This document shows positions 18,716 to 28,990 of a stretch of 30,841 bases of DNA, piece after piece. The position numbers and the translations under genes were made by a program. The number at the start of each line of letters is the position of its first letter. The stretch's first letter is position 1. Source of the stretch: Cytidiella melzeri (Eukaryota; Basidiomycota; Agaricomycetes; Polyporales; Irpicaceae); contig JABYQR010000466.1 of assembly GCA_022592445.1 (NCBI GenBank), positions 1-30,841 of the forward strand, read 5' to 3'. The notes under the pieces are model-generated. The model did not search any database. It was not told the DNA's origin and saw only the letters and a list, made by a program, of their open reading frames with translations.

Positions 18716-20487
18716 ATGCCCTCGCTACCAAAGAACCAATCTGTATGTGCTGCTCAAGATTGCAGCAAGAAGCGCGTAAATCGGAACTGCGAGCGCCGAA
18801 TGTGTCTGGACCACTGCACCAAAGCTGGTGGGTGTACTGCGAACGGCCATAGCTCTTCCATTAGGACATCTCGTTCTCCTGCTACAGTCCACGCTCCTGA
18901 TCCGCCTACCTCTCAGCCTCACCAGTCTTCCACTCTGGAAGTTGTTGATAGCCCGCTTGTCTTTGATACCCTACCTACTGCACCATCTCTAACGCCTGCG
19001 ACTCCGTCTCTCGATCCTACCCCCTTCACTGCTGGTGTCACTGGCTCTGTGCAAGTGGCTGCGCCCAGTCTTCCTGTTCCTGTTCGAGCAACACGAGGCC
19101 AGGTACGCAATGCAACCCCCGGCCCCAGTCAGCCCCGCCATGCCACGCAAATGAAGGAGGTTTTCACAGTACAGCACGACACCGATCAGGCCCTTGCAGC
19201 GAGAAAACGCGAGATACTGGCAGAGAAGCTGAAGAGGCAGACGCAAATTGAGAATCAGGTCACCATCACCGTATGGAAATCGGTAAGTAATACAATACTG
19301 GCATCTTCGCATTCCTCTGCTGACTGCAACGGATGGGAGCCTAGGACGACGCAAAGCCGCGCACACACATTGTTCAGGAAGGGTACACCTTTCCGGTCTT
19401 TGCCTGCACCCGCGATCGTTTGGTCGAGCTTGGCCTGCTGGATGACAAGGCTCCGGAAGGACGTGTCACACGCTTTCAGGTATATGACTCCCAACATCAA
19501 GACTGGCGGCAGGTAGCAGAAAATCATTGTCTCATGCTGAAGGCCCATGACCACCTCCTCTTCGCTGCGTGCTATCTTGAGCCTGAGAATATGCAGGACT
19601 TGGATCGGAAAATGTTGCTGGCTAACTCTGGGAAGGATCTGGTCCACATGAGCAAGAATCTTGCTGGTGACCGCGAGTTTGTTCGCGCTCAAGAGAAGAA
19701 GGATCGTTTGGAAGCTGCCCGAGCTATCCAGGTCAAGAATCGCAAAACCTCCTCTCTGAGTCCGCCAAAACCCAGGCCTAAGCCACGCCCTGTTCCTAAC
19801 AAACTTGCCCCACCACGTTCTATCTTCAGGGAGCTTACATCTTCCGTATCTAGTAGTGAGGACTTGGAAGAGTCTGACGCTGATGATCTGCCAACCCGCA
19901 AGCGAGCCCGTAGTGCAACCAGTCCTAAATCTGGACACGGAACTGTTGGGACGCCTTCGCCAATGAGAAAGAAGCACAACAAGTACCCTACTCCAATTTA
20001 CATCTCGTCGACTTCTCCGGAGCCGCAGGCAAAGGCGCGCCGCAAAGCTCCTGTTGACCCAGACAATGAGGATGTTCTCTCCATTCCCAGCCGCAGCTCA
20101 ACAAACTCTCCCCGTCTTCGCTGGCCGGAGGATTTTCATGTCTGTACGCTGGACTCGTGCTTCACCATGAGCACAGAAGAGAATCGGATCGCAACTGGGA
20201 AAGCTAACGGGACATCAAAGGTAACCGTAAAGCAGGTGTTTGAACGGTTCTTCCCCAGGGCTTCGCAGTTCTCCTCCTCGACGTTCTACGATGTCCAGTC
20301 TCGTTTCAAGAAAATTCGCCAAACGCACCCGTCAGACCTTGACAAGGCACTCTTTGCTGGCTACGTTGACGCCAGCTTATGGAAGAATTTCTCCCGAGAT
20401 GTCAGGAAGAAATCAATCTCGAACGAGCTCACTACGCGCAACGCGCAGAAGATTCTCAAGCGCGAGGCCTCTCTTGACCTCTATTAA
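18716..20487 (+). CDS. Protein of unknown function with N-terminal Cys/His cluster (2 exons)
   Basis: Exons 18716-19282 and 19345-20487, with a clean 62-nt intron (GTAAGT...CCTAG, phase 0), give 569 residues. Residues 11-46 form a compact cluster, C-x4-C-x8-C-x4-C-x2-HC-x5-C-x5-H, with NCERRMCLDHC at its core, probably a zinc-binding module. A Ser/Thr/Pro-rich segment follows, then a predicted coiled coil around residues 165-185 (basic and Gln-rich) that spans the intron. Next are a conserved-looking globular part (EGYTFPVFACTRDRLVELGL), a disordered basic region with SSS/EED patches (residues about 320-425), and a C-terminal helical domain that includes FERFFP, STFYDVQSRFKK and basic stretches. 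ATG 18716 is the first Met before the cluster. I do not recognise a named family. A DNA- or chromatin-linked role, perhaps of mobile-element origin, is only a guess. Confidence 0.75.
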
Positions 20488-21201
20488 TAGACAGGTTATT
20501 CTCCGTCCATTCAAGCGCTACCTACCTTCCTCCTTTCCCGACACTGTCAGTTTTCCACCCGTTCAAGTGCCACAGTCCTTTCCTTGCATAGTCAGTTTCC
20601 ACCGGTATATATCTCGTTTTACTGTTTTTTTGGCATCCTGTCGCTCCTCATACTGTATTTTTTATTTCTATCGTACACGTGTCGTTGATTGTTTGCTACT
20701 GTTTGATTCCGAGCACCTGCATCAATTTATAGGCAGCCAGCTGACCCACTGTGCTCAAACGCACCAAATCCCCTCATATCACATGGAGTCATCGTCCGCG
20801 ATATTGGGCTCATCACGACTCCATGGCGATATTCTGGCTTTCATCATACTATTCACCGCATGGCTAACGAAACATCAGCATATACGTACAACGACAGAGT
20901 AACACGACGGGAGGGCGGGGAACGACACATTGTTTAGTGTGAGTGCTCAGACGTCCACCTCATTTCCGCTCACATGTTGGACCCTTGCTTGTTCCAACAC
21001 AGGCACGGTCCAGACGGGATTCCACAGGTCTACGACGTTGAAACCAGGGTGTTCCCACTGTGGGCTCGGGATTCCACAGGCCAAAACGTGCCAAAACGCG
21101 TGAGGGCGTTGCACGATCCCATCCTCGGAGTTGCCTTCGATTTTTCCTCGCGGGGGGAACGCTGACTCCGGTGTTCGCGAGCGCGTCCCTCTCCTCGCTG
21201 T
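20488..21201. other. Non-coding region with a 9-bp inverted repeat
   Basis: No gene is supported. CATGGAGTC (20782-20790) and GACTCCATG (20817-20825) form an inverted repeat with a 26-base loop. GGGATTCCACAGG occurs twice near 21018 and 21067. The function is not clear. Confidence 0.5.
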
Positions 21202-21490
21202 CACCGACGTTGTCCTCGTTGTCGACCACATCATCGTCGGCTCGCCTCGTTTATCCTCTCGCCGTCTCTCATTGCATCGCCTCACACTTCAAACACACTC
21301 CCACACCAAGCAATCTCACGCGTCGTGTCCCTCCAAACAACAAGGCGCACGTCGTCGACCACGTACCACCGACGTTGTCCTCGTTGTCGACCACATCATC
21401 GTCGGCTCGCCTCGTTTATCCTCTCGCCGTCTCTCATTGCATCGCCTCACACTTCAAACACACTCCCACACCAAGCAATCTCACGCGTCG
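21202..21490 (+). repeat. Tandem duplication, 124 identical bases, period 165 bp
   Basis: Bases 21202-21325 are repeated exactly at 21367-21490. The first mismatch (T/C) follows at 21326 versus 21491, and the copies are joined by 41 bases of spacer. The period is 55 codons, so the frame that runs into the TMEM115-like fragment stays open across both copies. The perfect identity means it is recent or conserved by gene conversion. Confidence 0.95.
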
Positions 21491-21596
21491 CGTCCCGCAC
21501 GCCGACGAAGAGTACATTAATCGTTCCCTTCTGGATAGTCTAAACGCTCAGGCCGACGCAGAACCTCTCTCCTCTTCTGATTCTGAAGGTTCTACA

Positions 21597-21803
21597 CCAC
21601 CAGTCACACGAACCTTTACTGCCTCTATACCACCAGTAACGCGAACCTTTACTGCCTTGACAGTCGTCTTGTCTCTACTATACTACTGGCTATGGTGGAC
21701 GTTGGTTGAGAACTTTTTGGTTCCTTGGCTCGTGTTAGTGCCAGGATCAAGTTTGTTTTATCCATGGACGTTCGAAGTCACGAAATACATACAGGTTCAC
21801 TAG
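21597..21803 (+). pseudogene. TMEM115/DUF1751-like membrane protein, N-terminal fragment
   Basis: The translation PPVTRTFTALTVVLSLLYY followed by LVPWLVLVPGSSLFYPWTF matches what I know of the start of TMEM115-type rhomboid-like Golgi proteins: a PPVTR lead, a first membrane segment, then the conserved PGSS.FYPWT loop. Similarity ends right after PWTF, and a TAG follows at 21801-21803. The rest of the roughly 300-residue family protein is absent. A 33-base repeat (21597-21629 and 21630-21662) doubles the PPVTRTFTA motif. The upstream open frame reaches into the 165-bp repeats, which do not look like part of the family. It is best read as a displaced gene fragment. Confidence 0.5.
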
Positions 21804-21942
21804 CTGATGCTCCTCATGGTAGCTCATTTTTACGCTAATCACAGTACCGGCATCTTTGCAATACCTCGAATGATTTTGTGGTAGTGGAGACAGTAGAACA
21901 ATACAATTCACCAGTCAGTCGAAGTCTTCATTGAAGATGATG

Positions 21943-24209
21943 TTACATGTCCTTCCAGTAGCTAGGCTCATGACCATCCGCTTCAAGCTTTGCGAATGTC
22001 AGCTTGTTTCTACGCATGATCATCTCATCGAGAAAAAAATTGTACTTGACTACATGCATCTCCCGACAAATTGAGTGGAACCCGCCGAGCCAGACGTTGG
22101 TTTGCTCTGCAATAGAGGAGTTGAAGAACCAGCCTCCTCCCTCACTCACCAGCTCCGGATAGGCACGAGGGTTGCAATGTTCTTGACAGAATGTATCTGT
22201 AATGCTGTGCTTGCAGGAGAAGTGAAAAACGTCGACTGAAAGTCCAATGTCTTGAAAGAAAGGATCACCCTTCACCACCTTTGCAAGGCTACAGTTGTTG
22301 TCAAAGATGATATGTTCGGGGCGAGGCGCTTTTCGGTACACCTGCTTGACAAATTTCTAAGGCTACGGTTAGCAAGCAGCTCACACATTGTAGTTGCAAA
22401 AACATATACTGACAGCGACTGATGACACTGCTTCGGCTCCGTAAAATGTTGTTCGTGCAATAATTACTCCACAGGGTGCAACAATTATCTGCTTATTGTG
22501 AGCAAGCTTGCAATACTGTGTAGGAATTAGAGTCACTTACCTGCTCATTGTGAGTACGCTTGCGGCCAAACTGCGCGCGAACACGTTTGTTCCCGGCAGA
22601 CGGCTTGCTAGGGCATACTGGCGGACCTGCTTCTTCCGGCACAACATGTCCTTGACCATCGAGATCAAAGTCTTCTTCGCCAATGTCCAAGGAAGCATCA
22701 ACATCGCCAGGCATTGAGTCAGGCATGGTCGCACGTGCCTGCTGCAAGCGATGCTGAAGCTGGAAGCGTGCCTGCCCACGCTCGACATGACGGCGTTGAA
22801 TATTGACATGGCTGGGATTCTGGCATACGCGGCTACCCGGAGTCACTGGAGAATCACAGCTTGTAATGGCGCATATTTGATTCCGGGCTGCATGAGTTGG
22901 ACAAAAGCGGTGGCGTTGACTAGCGAGTGGAATGTGGCAGTTATGCACCGAGCAGCATGGGTGACCAATGGTTATGCCGTCAATAACCACAGCGGATACC
23001 TTTGCTGCAGATGAACAGATTGAGAACAGTATGTGAGACATCTTGGAGTGCTGACTTACCCAATGACCCCTCTCCTGTGGATTTCCGGGTGTCGTAGAAG
23101 CGAGTACACTTGGAGCAATGATGGTAGGCCTCTGGATGACCTTCGCGCTGTACACGCAAGTTGCGCTCTTCCATCGCCTGCTTAAATCGGTCCTCGTGCA
23201 AGCCATGGTGTGGGACGTCCAGAACAGTGGAATATTTTTGAGAGTTTTGAAGGAGACACAGCAGCACAAATGAGTCGGATATCTCATTTGTATGGAGAAA
23301 CGGACTGAACGCAGGAACTTCAGCAATGCCGCGAGAAACCTCAGCTAAGGTCATGTTGTATAACTTTGCGGAGCTACTAGCTGCCATTCTGTTGGTTGTT
23401 AGTGGTGGAAGTCATGACGAATACAAGGCTGAAGAAATGGCTTACCCAGAAATGAGCGATGAGTTAATCCACATATCAATTAACCTGGCCTCAACAAATC
23501 GATGTGCAGATACTTGAAGAATGGCAGGGACACCTGCGTAAAAGACACGGCGACCGTTAGAAACATAGTAGTTGTAGTGATAGGAGGTCCGACAGTCTGA
23601 AAGAATCCAGATCATCAGATATGCTGGAGCATTTTTCACAGAGGCTGTAAGAGACATACAAGAGCAGCGTAGCTGTACAGCAGTTGCTGGTACTGAGCCT
23701 TTATCAAGTGTGTGAAGTAAGACAGAGTGTCGCTTCGCCCCAGTCAATGTCGCTCCTATCTTTTTGCACGATGTGGCAATACAGGTAGAGTTTGGTGGAT
23801 AGAATGTGTGTAACGCTAGAGGGTAACTTAATGTACAGGCAAGCAGATATCACTGCTTGGACTTACTCAAACCATAGCGATGTCCAAACGTCATGAATAT
23901 GCTCAAGGAGTCTACACCTAGTCCTGTCGATACATCTCCTTGCCAGATGACATTCTTCAGTGCTGCCCAACAGTCTTGTACATGCATCTCAGACAGTCCC
24001 AGCATGTCCTTGAGGAAACATATAATGGACCAGGGAAGAAACCTGGGAGCTTGCTGCGGTGGGTGCTTGACAGACTGCGTAAGTAGAATGTCTCGTCGGA
24101 GTGCTGCAGTACAGTTGATGAACTGGACCATGGCAGGCAGAGAGAGGTCTTCGAGAAGGTGAGGATATGGGCGTAGACAGGCATAGATCTCATTGAGGGA
24201 TTTGCTCAT
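21943..24209 (-). CDS. CxC5-CxC6-KDZ transposase-family protein (7 exons, intact)
   Basis: Exons: 24209-23867, 23815-23660, 23596-23446, 23388-23060, 23004-22541, 22488-22414 and 22356-21943. All six introns (51-63 nt) have GT-AG ends and correct phase, giving 643 residues with no break. The N-terminal half fits the CxC5 cluster family: a helical start, CIATSC, CSYC with SYHYNYYV, and later CSKC. CxC6 follows in exon 5: GHPCCSVHNC, RFCPTH, CAITSC and C..PSH (about residues 340-395). The last exon has the RNase H-like part: IIFDNNC (Asp525), VDVFHFSCKH, CNP..YPEL, FNSSIAEQTN and FFLDEMI. These are features of KDZ transposases, which are expanded in Agaricomycetes. No terminal repeats were identified, so it may be an active element or a retained host copy. 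Intron 6 uses a GTCAGT donor. Confidence 0.88.
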
Positions 24210-24887
24210 GGTGGACTACACTCCGGTACATTGAACATTTCGCTTTTCATGTGAGGCCGTCAGTTTCCATTAAGTGCCCAAAACGGTATGTCTCCTATTT
24301 GCCATTCCTCATTTGTAGCTACAGTGGTGAGGAACACATTTGCCTCTGAGAGTCGTTAAACAACCCCATCCCATCTCCTTAAATTGCAACACACTTCCAC
24401 CATGTAATATGCCAGTTCGTTCGTGTCCGAGCTCACGAGGCAAAGCACTTCAGACTTGAAGCGCCCATTGGCGTGACAACCACTCATGTTTACCTGTATG
24501 AGCAGGCATTATTTGCTTAGAGAAGCCTTTGCCTCAGAGACCAATGTCTTGCATCGTTGTGTGCTATTCCCCGAGAACTGGACTTCCACGGCTTTGGTAA
24601 GCGTATAAAGTGTATGTGCTTTGTGGTCACATTAGTCACTTCTGTGACTGTCACCCTCCATGACCCGGACTCTCCATGGGCCGGAATCCTCAGTATCGGA
24701 ATGCCCTCCGTGGTTTGGTTGAACGTCATGTGGCACCGCGACGCGTTAGCGCCGAATTTCGTCCCGAAATCTCATTGGCGCCAGCGTAGAACCCAACCAT
24801 TTGCTTCCTCCACCGTCATCCTCCCACCACCTATACGCCCCATTTTGTGCACACCACCAGGGGAACTTGGACGCAGGGTGGTCAAGC
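24210..24887. promoter_or_regulatory. Divergent promoter region between KDZ gene and sirtuin, with G1/S-type motifs
   Basis: No gene is seen in this 678-bp gap. ACGCGT (24741-24746), the MluI cell-cycle box, and TTGGCGCC (about 24775-24782), an E2F/MBF-like site, lie 142 and 106 bases before the sirtuin ATG. ATTTCG and CGAAAT around 24757-24771 form a small inverted repeat between them. Confidence 0.45.
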
Positions 24888-26576
24888 ATGCCAGTAACAC
24901 TCAATTTGGATAATTACGCGGCTGAAACGTCGACAAGGCGGACATTGGCTAGTCTTTCGCTAGCTGTTGCCAAATGCAAGAAGATAGTCGTCGTGACAGG
25001 AGCAGGGATATCGTGCTCGTGTGGTATCCCAGTCAGTCCCTGCTCCTCTATTGAGCGTGAACAGACACGAAATTTGACGCGTCCTACAGGATTTTCGCTC
25101 GTCAGATGGTTTATATGCTCTCGTGAAGGAACAATACCCAGACGTGGTTCTCAAGGGCCGCGACCTCTTTGACGCGTCCTTATTCCGAGACTCGACATCC
25201 ACTGCCGTCTTTTACACGTTCATATCCCAGCTCAAGCAGTCTATCGATCGTGCGGAGCCCTCGTCGACGCACCGGTTCGTCAAGACACTCGACTCGAAAC
25301 GAAAACTCTTGCGGTCATACACGCAGAACATTGATGGGTTAGAGGAGCGTGCGGGTTTGTTAGGTAGCTCGAGTCAGGACGCAAAGGCCTCTAGCAAGGG
25401 GAAAGGAAAGATAAGAGCCAAGGATGTGCGGAACGTGCAATTGCACGGGGATATCCATCGTGTGCGATGCACGTTCTGCTCGGCAGAGTTCCCAAGCACG
25501 GAGGAGCACGTCAAGTCTTTCGACGCAGGCGTGGCCCCGGACTGCCCAGACTGTCTATCGAGATGTAGGCATGCTTCCACCATTATCCTCTCACCTTCAT
25601 AACTAATGTCCGTTTTCCCCTAGCCGAAGCGCGTCAGGCTCGTTCAGCTCGCGCTCTCAAGGTCGGCACGCTACGACCTGCAATCGTACTCTATGACGAG
25701 CCTCATCCCCTGGGCGACGACATTGGCACCATCCAAACGTCCGACCTCGCCCGCAAACCCGACATGCTCATCATCATGGGCACCTCTCTGAAAGTGCACG
25801 GGTTCAAGAAGCTCGTCAAGGAGTTTGCCAAAACCGTCCACGAATCTCCCAACTCCACACCCTCGTCCTCGTTCTCGCCGAGCAAAACCCCGAACAACAA
25901 GACGCTGAAGAACTGGACCGGCAAAGTCGTCTTTGTGAACAAGACCGCACCAGGCAGCGAATGGGACGGGATAATAGACTACCACGTCCAAGGAGATTCC
26001 GATACGTGGGTGGAGAAGGTGATGGAAGATTGGAAGAAAATGCGGCCGGCGGATTGGGAGGTACAGAAGAGACTTGACGCGGGCGGGTCGATGAAGGTCA
26101 TGAAGGAGGTGACGAACGCTGCTATTACGAAACCGAAAGCGGCCAACGGCAAGAAGAGAGGCATGGAGAACAAGCGGGCGGAGGATGTCCCTCTTCCGAT
26201 GTCGCCCCCGCCGTCTCCGAGTAAGCGACGGAGCGCGGAGTGTCATTATTCGAATGGGGAGGGGAGTCCGTCGAAGAAGAAGAAGCGGCCACAGTCGCGT
26301 GCGGAGTGTGTGGATTTTGAAGGGCGGGGGTTGTTGTTCGCGGAGACTACGAACTTGGTGGCGCCTTTGAAGGACGCTCCTACGGACGGAGTTGAGGACG
26401 TGTTCTCGGATGTCGCGGTTAAGGAGAGACCAGGGAGTCGGTTGGCTGGTCGGAAGACGGCCAAGGTGTCAGGGAGTAGGAAAAATTTGAAGGTGGAGGT
26501 GGTGTTGCCCGCAAAACGCAAGGTGGCAGCCAAGAGTACTTCAAGGCCTCCTTCGAGGGCTGCTTTAGTTCGTTAA
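24888..26576 (+). CDS. hst3: NAD-dependent histone deacetylase, Hst3/Hst4-class sirtuin (3 exons)
   Basis: Exons 24888-25031, 25090-25564 and 25624-26576 join in phase to 523 residues. Intron donors are GTCAGT and GTAGGC. Sirtuin motifs are complete: GAGIS (38-42), GIPDFRS across the first splice (46-52), TQNID (126-130), catalytic His in LHGD (His167), the Zn pair CTFC/CPDC (Cys175, 178, 200, 203), and GTSLKVHG for NAD binding. An insertion after QNIDGLE (Lys/Ser-rich) and a long basic, Ser/Pro-rich tail of about 200 residues lie outside the core. The sequence around YPDVVLKGRDLFDA and FYTFISQLKQSI fits the Hst3/Hst4 branch, which removes acetyl groups from histone H3 Lys56 after replication. 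The tail probably carries nuclear signals (KKKKRP). The symbol reflects the subfamily, not a proven orthologue. Confidence 0.93.
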
Positions 26577-26972
26577 GTGTGGGTCTAGTTTGACGATAGT
26601 CTACGAGACCCGTTCCAGTTTTTGCTCTTATACTCGTTGCTTTTCGCGCATTGCTCAGACTTTTTACTACATTGTATCAGTATTAGTTGAACTCTTTTTG
26701 AGTAGTGCCACATTTAATATCTGAAATCGAGCGCTGTTTCCTGTGATTTGAGAGGCACAGATCTCAATGGACGACGCAGCAAGGGATTCGTGCATACGAG
26801 AATATATAGCATGTGCATGCGAATGTGAACATGATTGAAGTAGTAACAACAACAGCGATAGAATATGGTAAAAGACCGAAAGACAGCGTCATATAAAGGC
26901 CGAAAGGCTGGCCACAGTGGCCACAAGGCGGTGTGGCATGGTTTTGTGGTATGTTGCGGAAAGAGTGAACTA
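26577..26972. terminator. Shared 3' region between convergent sirtuin and RPB6 genes
   Basis: About 400 bases separate the two stop codons. The stretch is AT-rich with no gene. Both transcripts must end here; I see no strong AATAAA on either strand, which is normal for fungi. Confidence 0.5.
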
Positions 26973-27701
26973 TCAGTCTGTAATAAGTTCAGATACACTC
27001 CAGTCCTCGAAACTGCCGTCTGGGAGATACCGTCGGATGATGAGAGGTATTTTGCCTTGTGAAAGTTCCTTGATTGCAATCTGCAACGCGTCCGTTTCGC
27101 CGTCCAGAGGTACTAGCACTGGTGCGTTCATACTATCAAGAACACCCAAACCAAACTCTACTTAGTTTCTTTCCAGATAAGAGAACTGTGGACCCACCTG
27201 ATCTGCAGAGCCCTTGTTCCCAACACCCTCGCCCGCTCATACTTTGTCAAATACGGCGTCGTGACTCTCTCCTTGTTCGCCTGCCTCTCGCCCTTCATAC
27301 CCGCCCCTGCCGCCGCCGCACTCGCAGTCGTTGCTAAGCCTTCTTCCGCTTGTCGCGCGTCCGCGTTGCCCGCATCGACGTCCGCACCGTGTTCGATGCC
27401 GTTCGCTCCTTCGAACCCGTTCACTTGTTCGCCGTTGGCTCCGTCGCCTTCGGGATTATCTTGCGCGAGCAGGTCGTAGTTGTCATCCTATATACATGAA
27501 CACATGTCATGTGTGTATGTGTGTGTGAGGGGATATTCAAAGATATGTGAGGATTGTTTGGGTTGCGCACGAAAGCATCCTCGCCGAAGCTGGCGTTTAG
27601 AGTTAGGTTGTGTTGTTGTGTGTGGGAGGAGTGGATACGCACCCTGGGGCATCGTAGTCGTAGTCTCCGCCTCCGCCACCGCCGTACTCGTCATCAGACA
27701 T
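26973..27701 (-). CDS. RPB6: DNA-directed RNA polymerases I, II and III subunit RPB6/ABC23 (4 exons)
   Basis: Exons 27701-27643, 27589-27571, 27487-27198 and 27132-26973 join in phase to 175 residues. Exon 2 is a 19-nt microexon encoding the centre of an acidic stretch. The N-terminus is acidic and Gly-rich ([15 protein letters not shown], then [12 protein letters not shown]), followed by an Ala/Gly-rich linker longer than in yeast (yeast RPB6 is 155 residues). The core is the family signature [41 protein letters not shown], and [14 protein letters not shown] at the C-terminus. RPB6 is shared by the three nuclear RNA polymerases and anchors the clamp region. All conserved segments are present, so the gene looks functional. 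Intron 1 has a CTAAC branch site and a GTGCGT donor. Confidence 0.96.
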
Positions 27702-28990
27702 GGGTTGAAAGATGTGTACTTTTGATGAGAGGGTGTCTGCGTCAAGGTCGACGGCAATGAAGAGAGTCAAATGAGCCACAGTAATAAGCGCCTCATGAAG
27801 CGAAGGGCCACACAATCAATTTGGTAAATTAGGTCGGAGTTCGATGTTAATCCTCCTATTTGAGCCACTTTACTTGCGTGGTTTCGATCAACTTCAAGTT
27901 CAACTTCGACCTCGGATTATGTTCGAGCAACACTGCCTGTCATCACTTTTCTGCGATAATCGAGCGAAGCATCGAAGCCATTGTGGCACGACAAGAATTC
28001 TCGCGCAGTACCCTTCGATCTCAAACTGTGCAAGTCCTAGTCTACCGTGTTGAGCCCCTGCGACATTTCACAAGGTATCTGCAACTACACAGCGTACTGG
28101 TTTGATTGTATGTTCAATGTTAAAAATGCGTAGGTGGCTCTCGGACAGATATTGTGCTTCGATTGCTGATTGATCGACGTTAAACCTTCGACTTTGGATT
28201 CTCTATAGCTATTGGCATTCATCAATCACAGCGAGATTCACTCCTTTCAATCTGATATCGTCAAATTGTCGAGCTAAGCAATGAATATGTGCAGCGATTA
28301 GGTGCAGTGTATCTCACCATTACAGGAGCTTCGCCTTTGCTCAAATTACGGGGCCAAATCGAAACCATGAACACATGGCATTTGGCGAATGAAAGAAATC
28401 CAATCAATCAAATCTACTCCATAAACTCTGTGGCCATCGTGGCGGAGAAGCACACAGCCCATCCCGGTTTGGCAGGTGACTCAGTTTAGGGAGCGCTGAT
28501 GGTTGAATTTTGAACGTCGGTGTTCGTCTGTGTCTATCATTTGGCCGTGTTCGTACCAGGTGCTGCGGCCTATGTTCTTAGTGCTGAGCACTCTGCATAT
28601 GCTTTGCACAAACGAGCTGGGGGCGGGATGCATGTTACAGCTAACCTCATCTTAAGATGCGTACTCCCTGGTGCGAGCCACGTTTTGCGGCGTTCGTCAC
28701 TCGATGTTCAATGCCGGAGCCGGCAAGTCCACCGACGCTTCTACCGTCTTCACACGGTGCACGAGTCTCTCTACCTTCAGATTGTGATGCGTTGCCTGCT
28801 TTAGGTGAGTGAGTCCCGTCCACCATATCCACTTCAATAAACCGTGTCAGTAGCTTATACTGTACCCCAACCCACCTTCATTCGCTCGTCACGGCTTGTT
28901 CTTCCCCCTCATCCATCTCACCGTCTCCCTTTTGCTTTTCGTTCACAAAATCTCTACCGAGATCAACCTACACCCTTTTGACTCATCGCG
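27702..28990. promoter_or_regulatory. 1.3-kb divergent intergenic region between RPB6 and the RRM gene
   Basis: No gene or RNA gene is supported on either strand. The 100 bases before the ATG at 28991 are strongly pyrimidine-rich (about 28890-28950), as is common at fungal transcription starts. The middle (27850-28500) is AT-rich and shows no repeats I could define. Confidence 0.5.

Noticed and set aside
20240..20902. A 220-codon open frame overlapping the end of the Cys-cluster gene
   Set aside because: Its first part is an out-of-frame shadow of the real exon, and the rest has low-complexity Phe/Ser/Tyr content.
28520..28804. Open frames on both strands upstream of the RRM gene
   Set aside because: Short, without motifs, and in an AT-rich intergenic region with no splice-supported extension.
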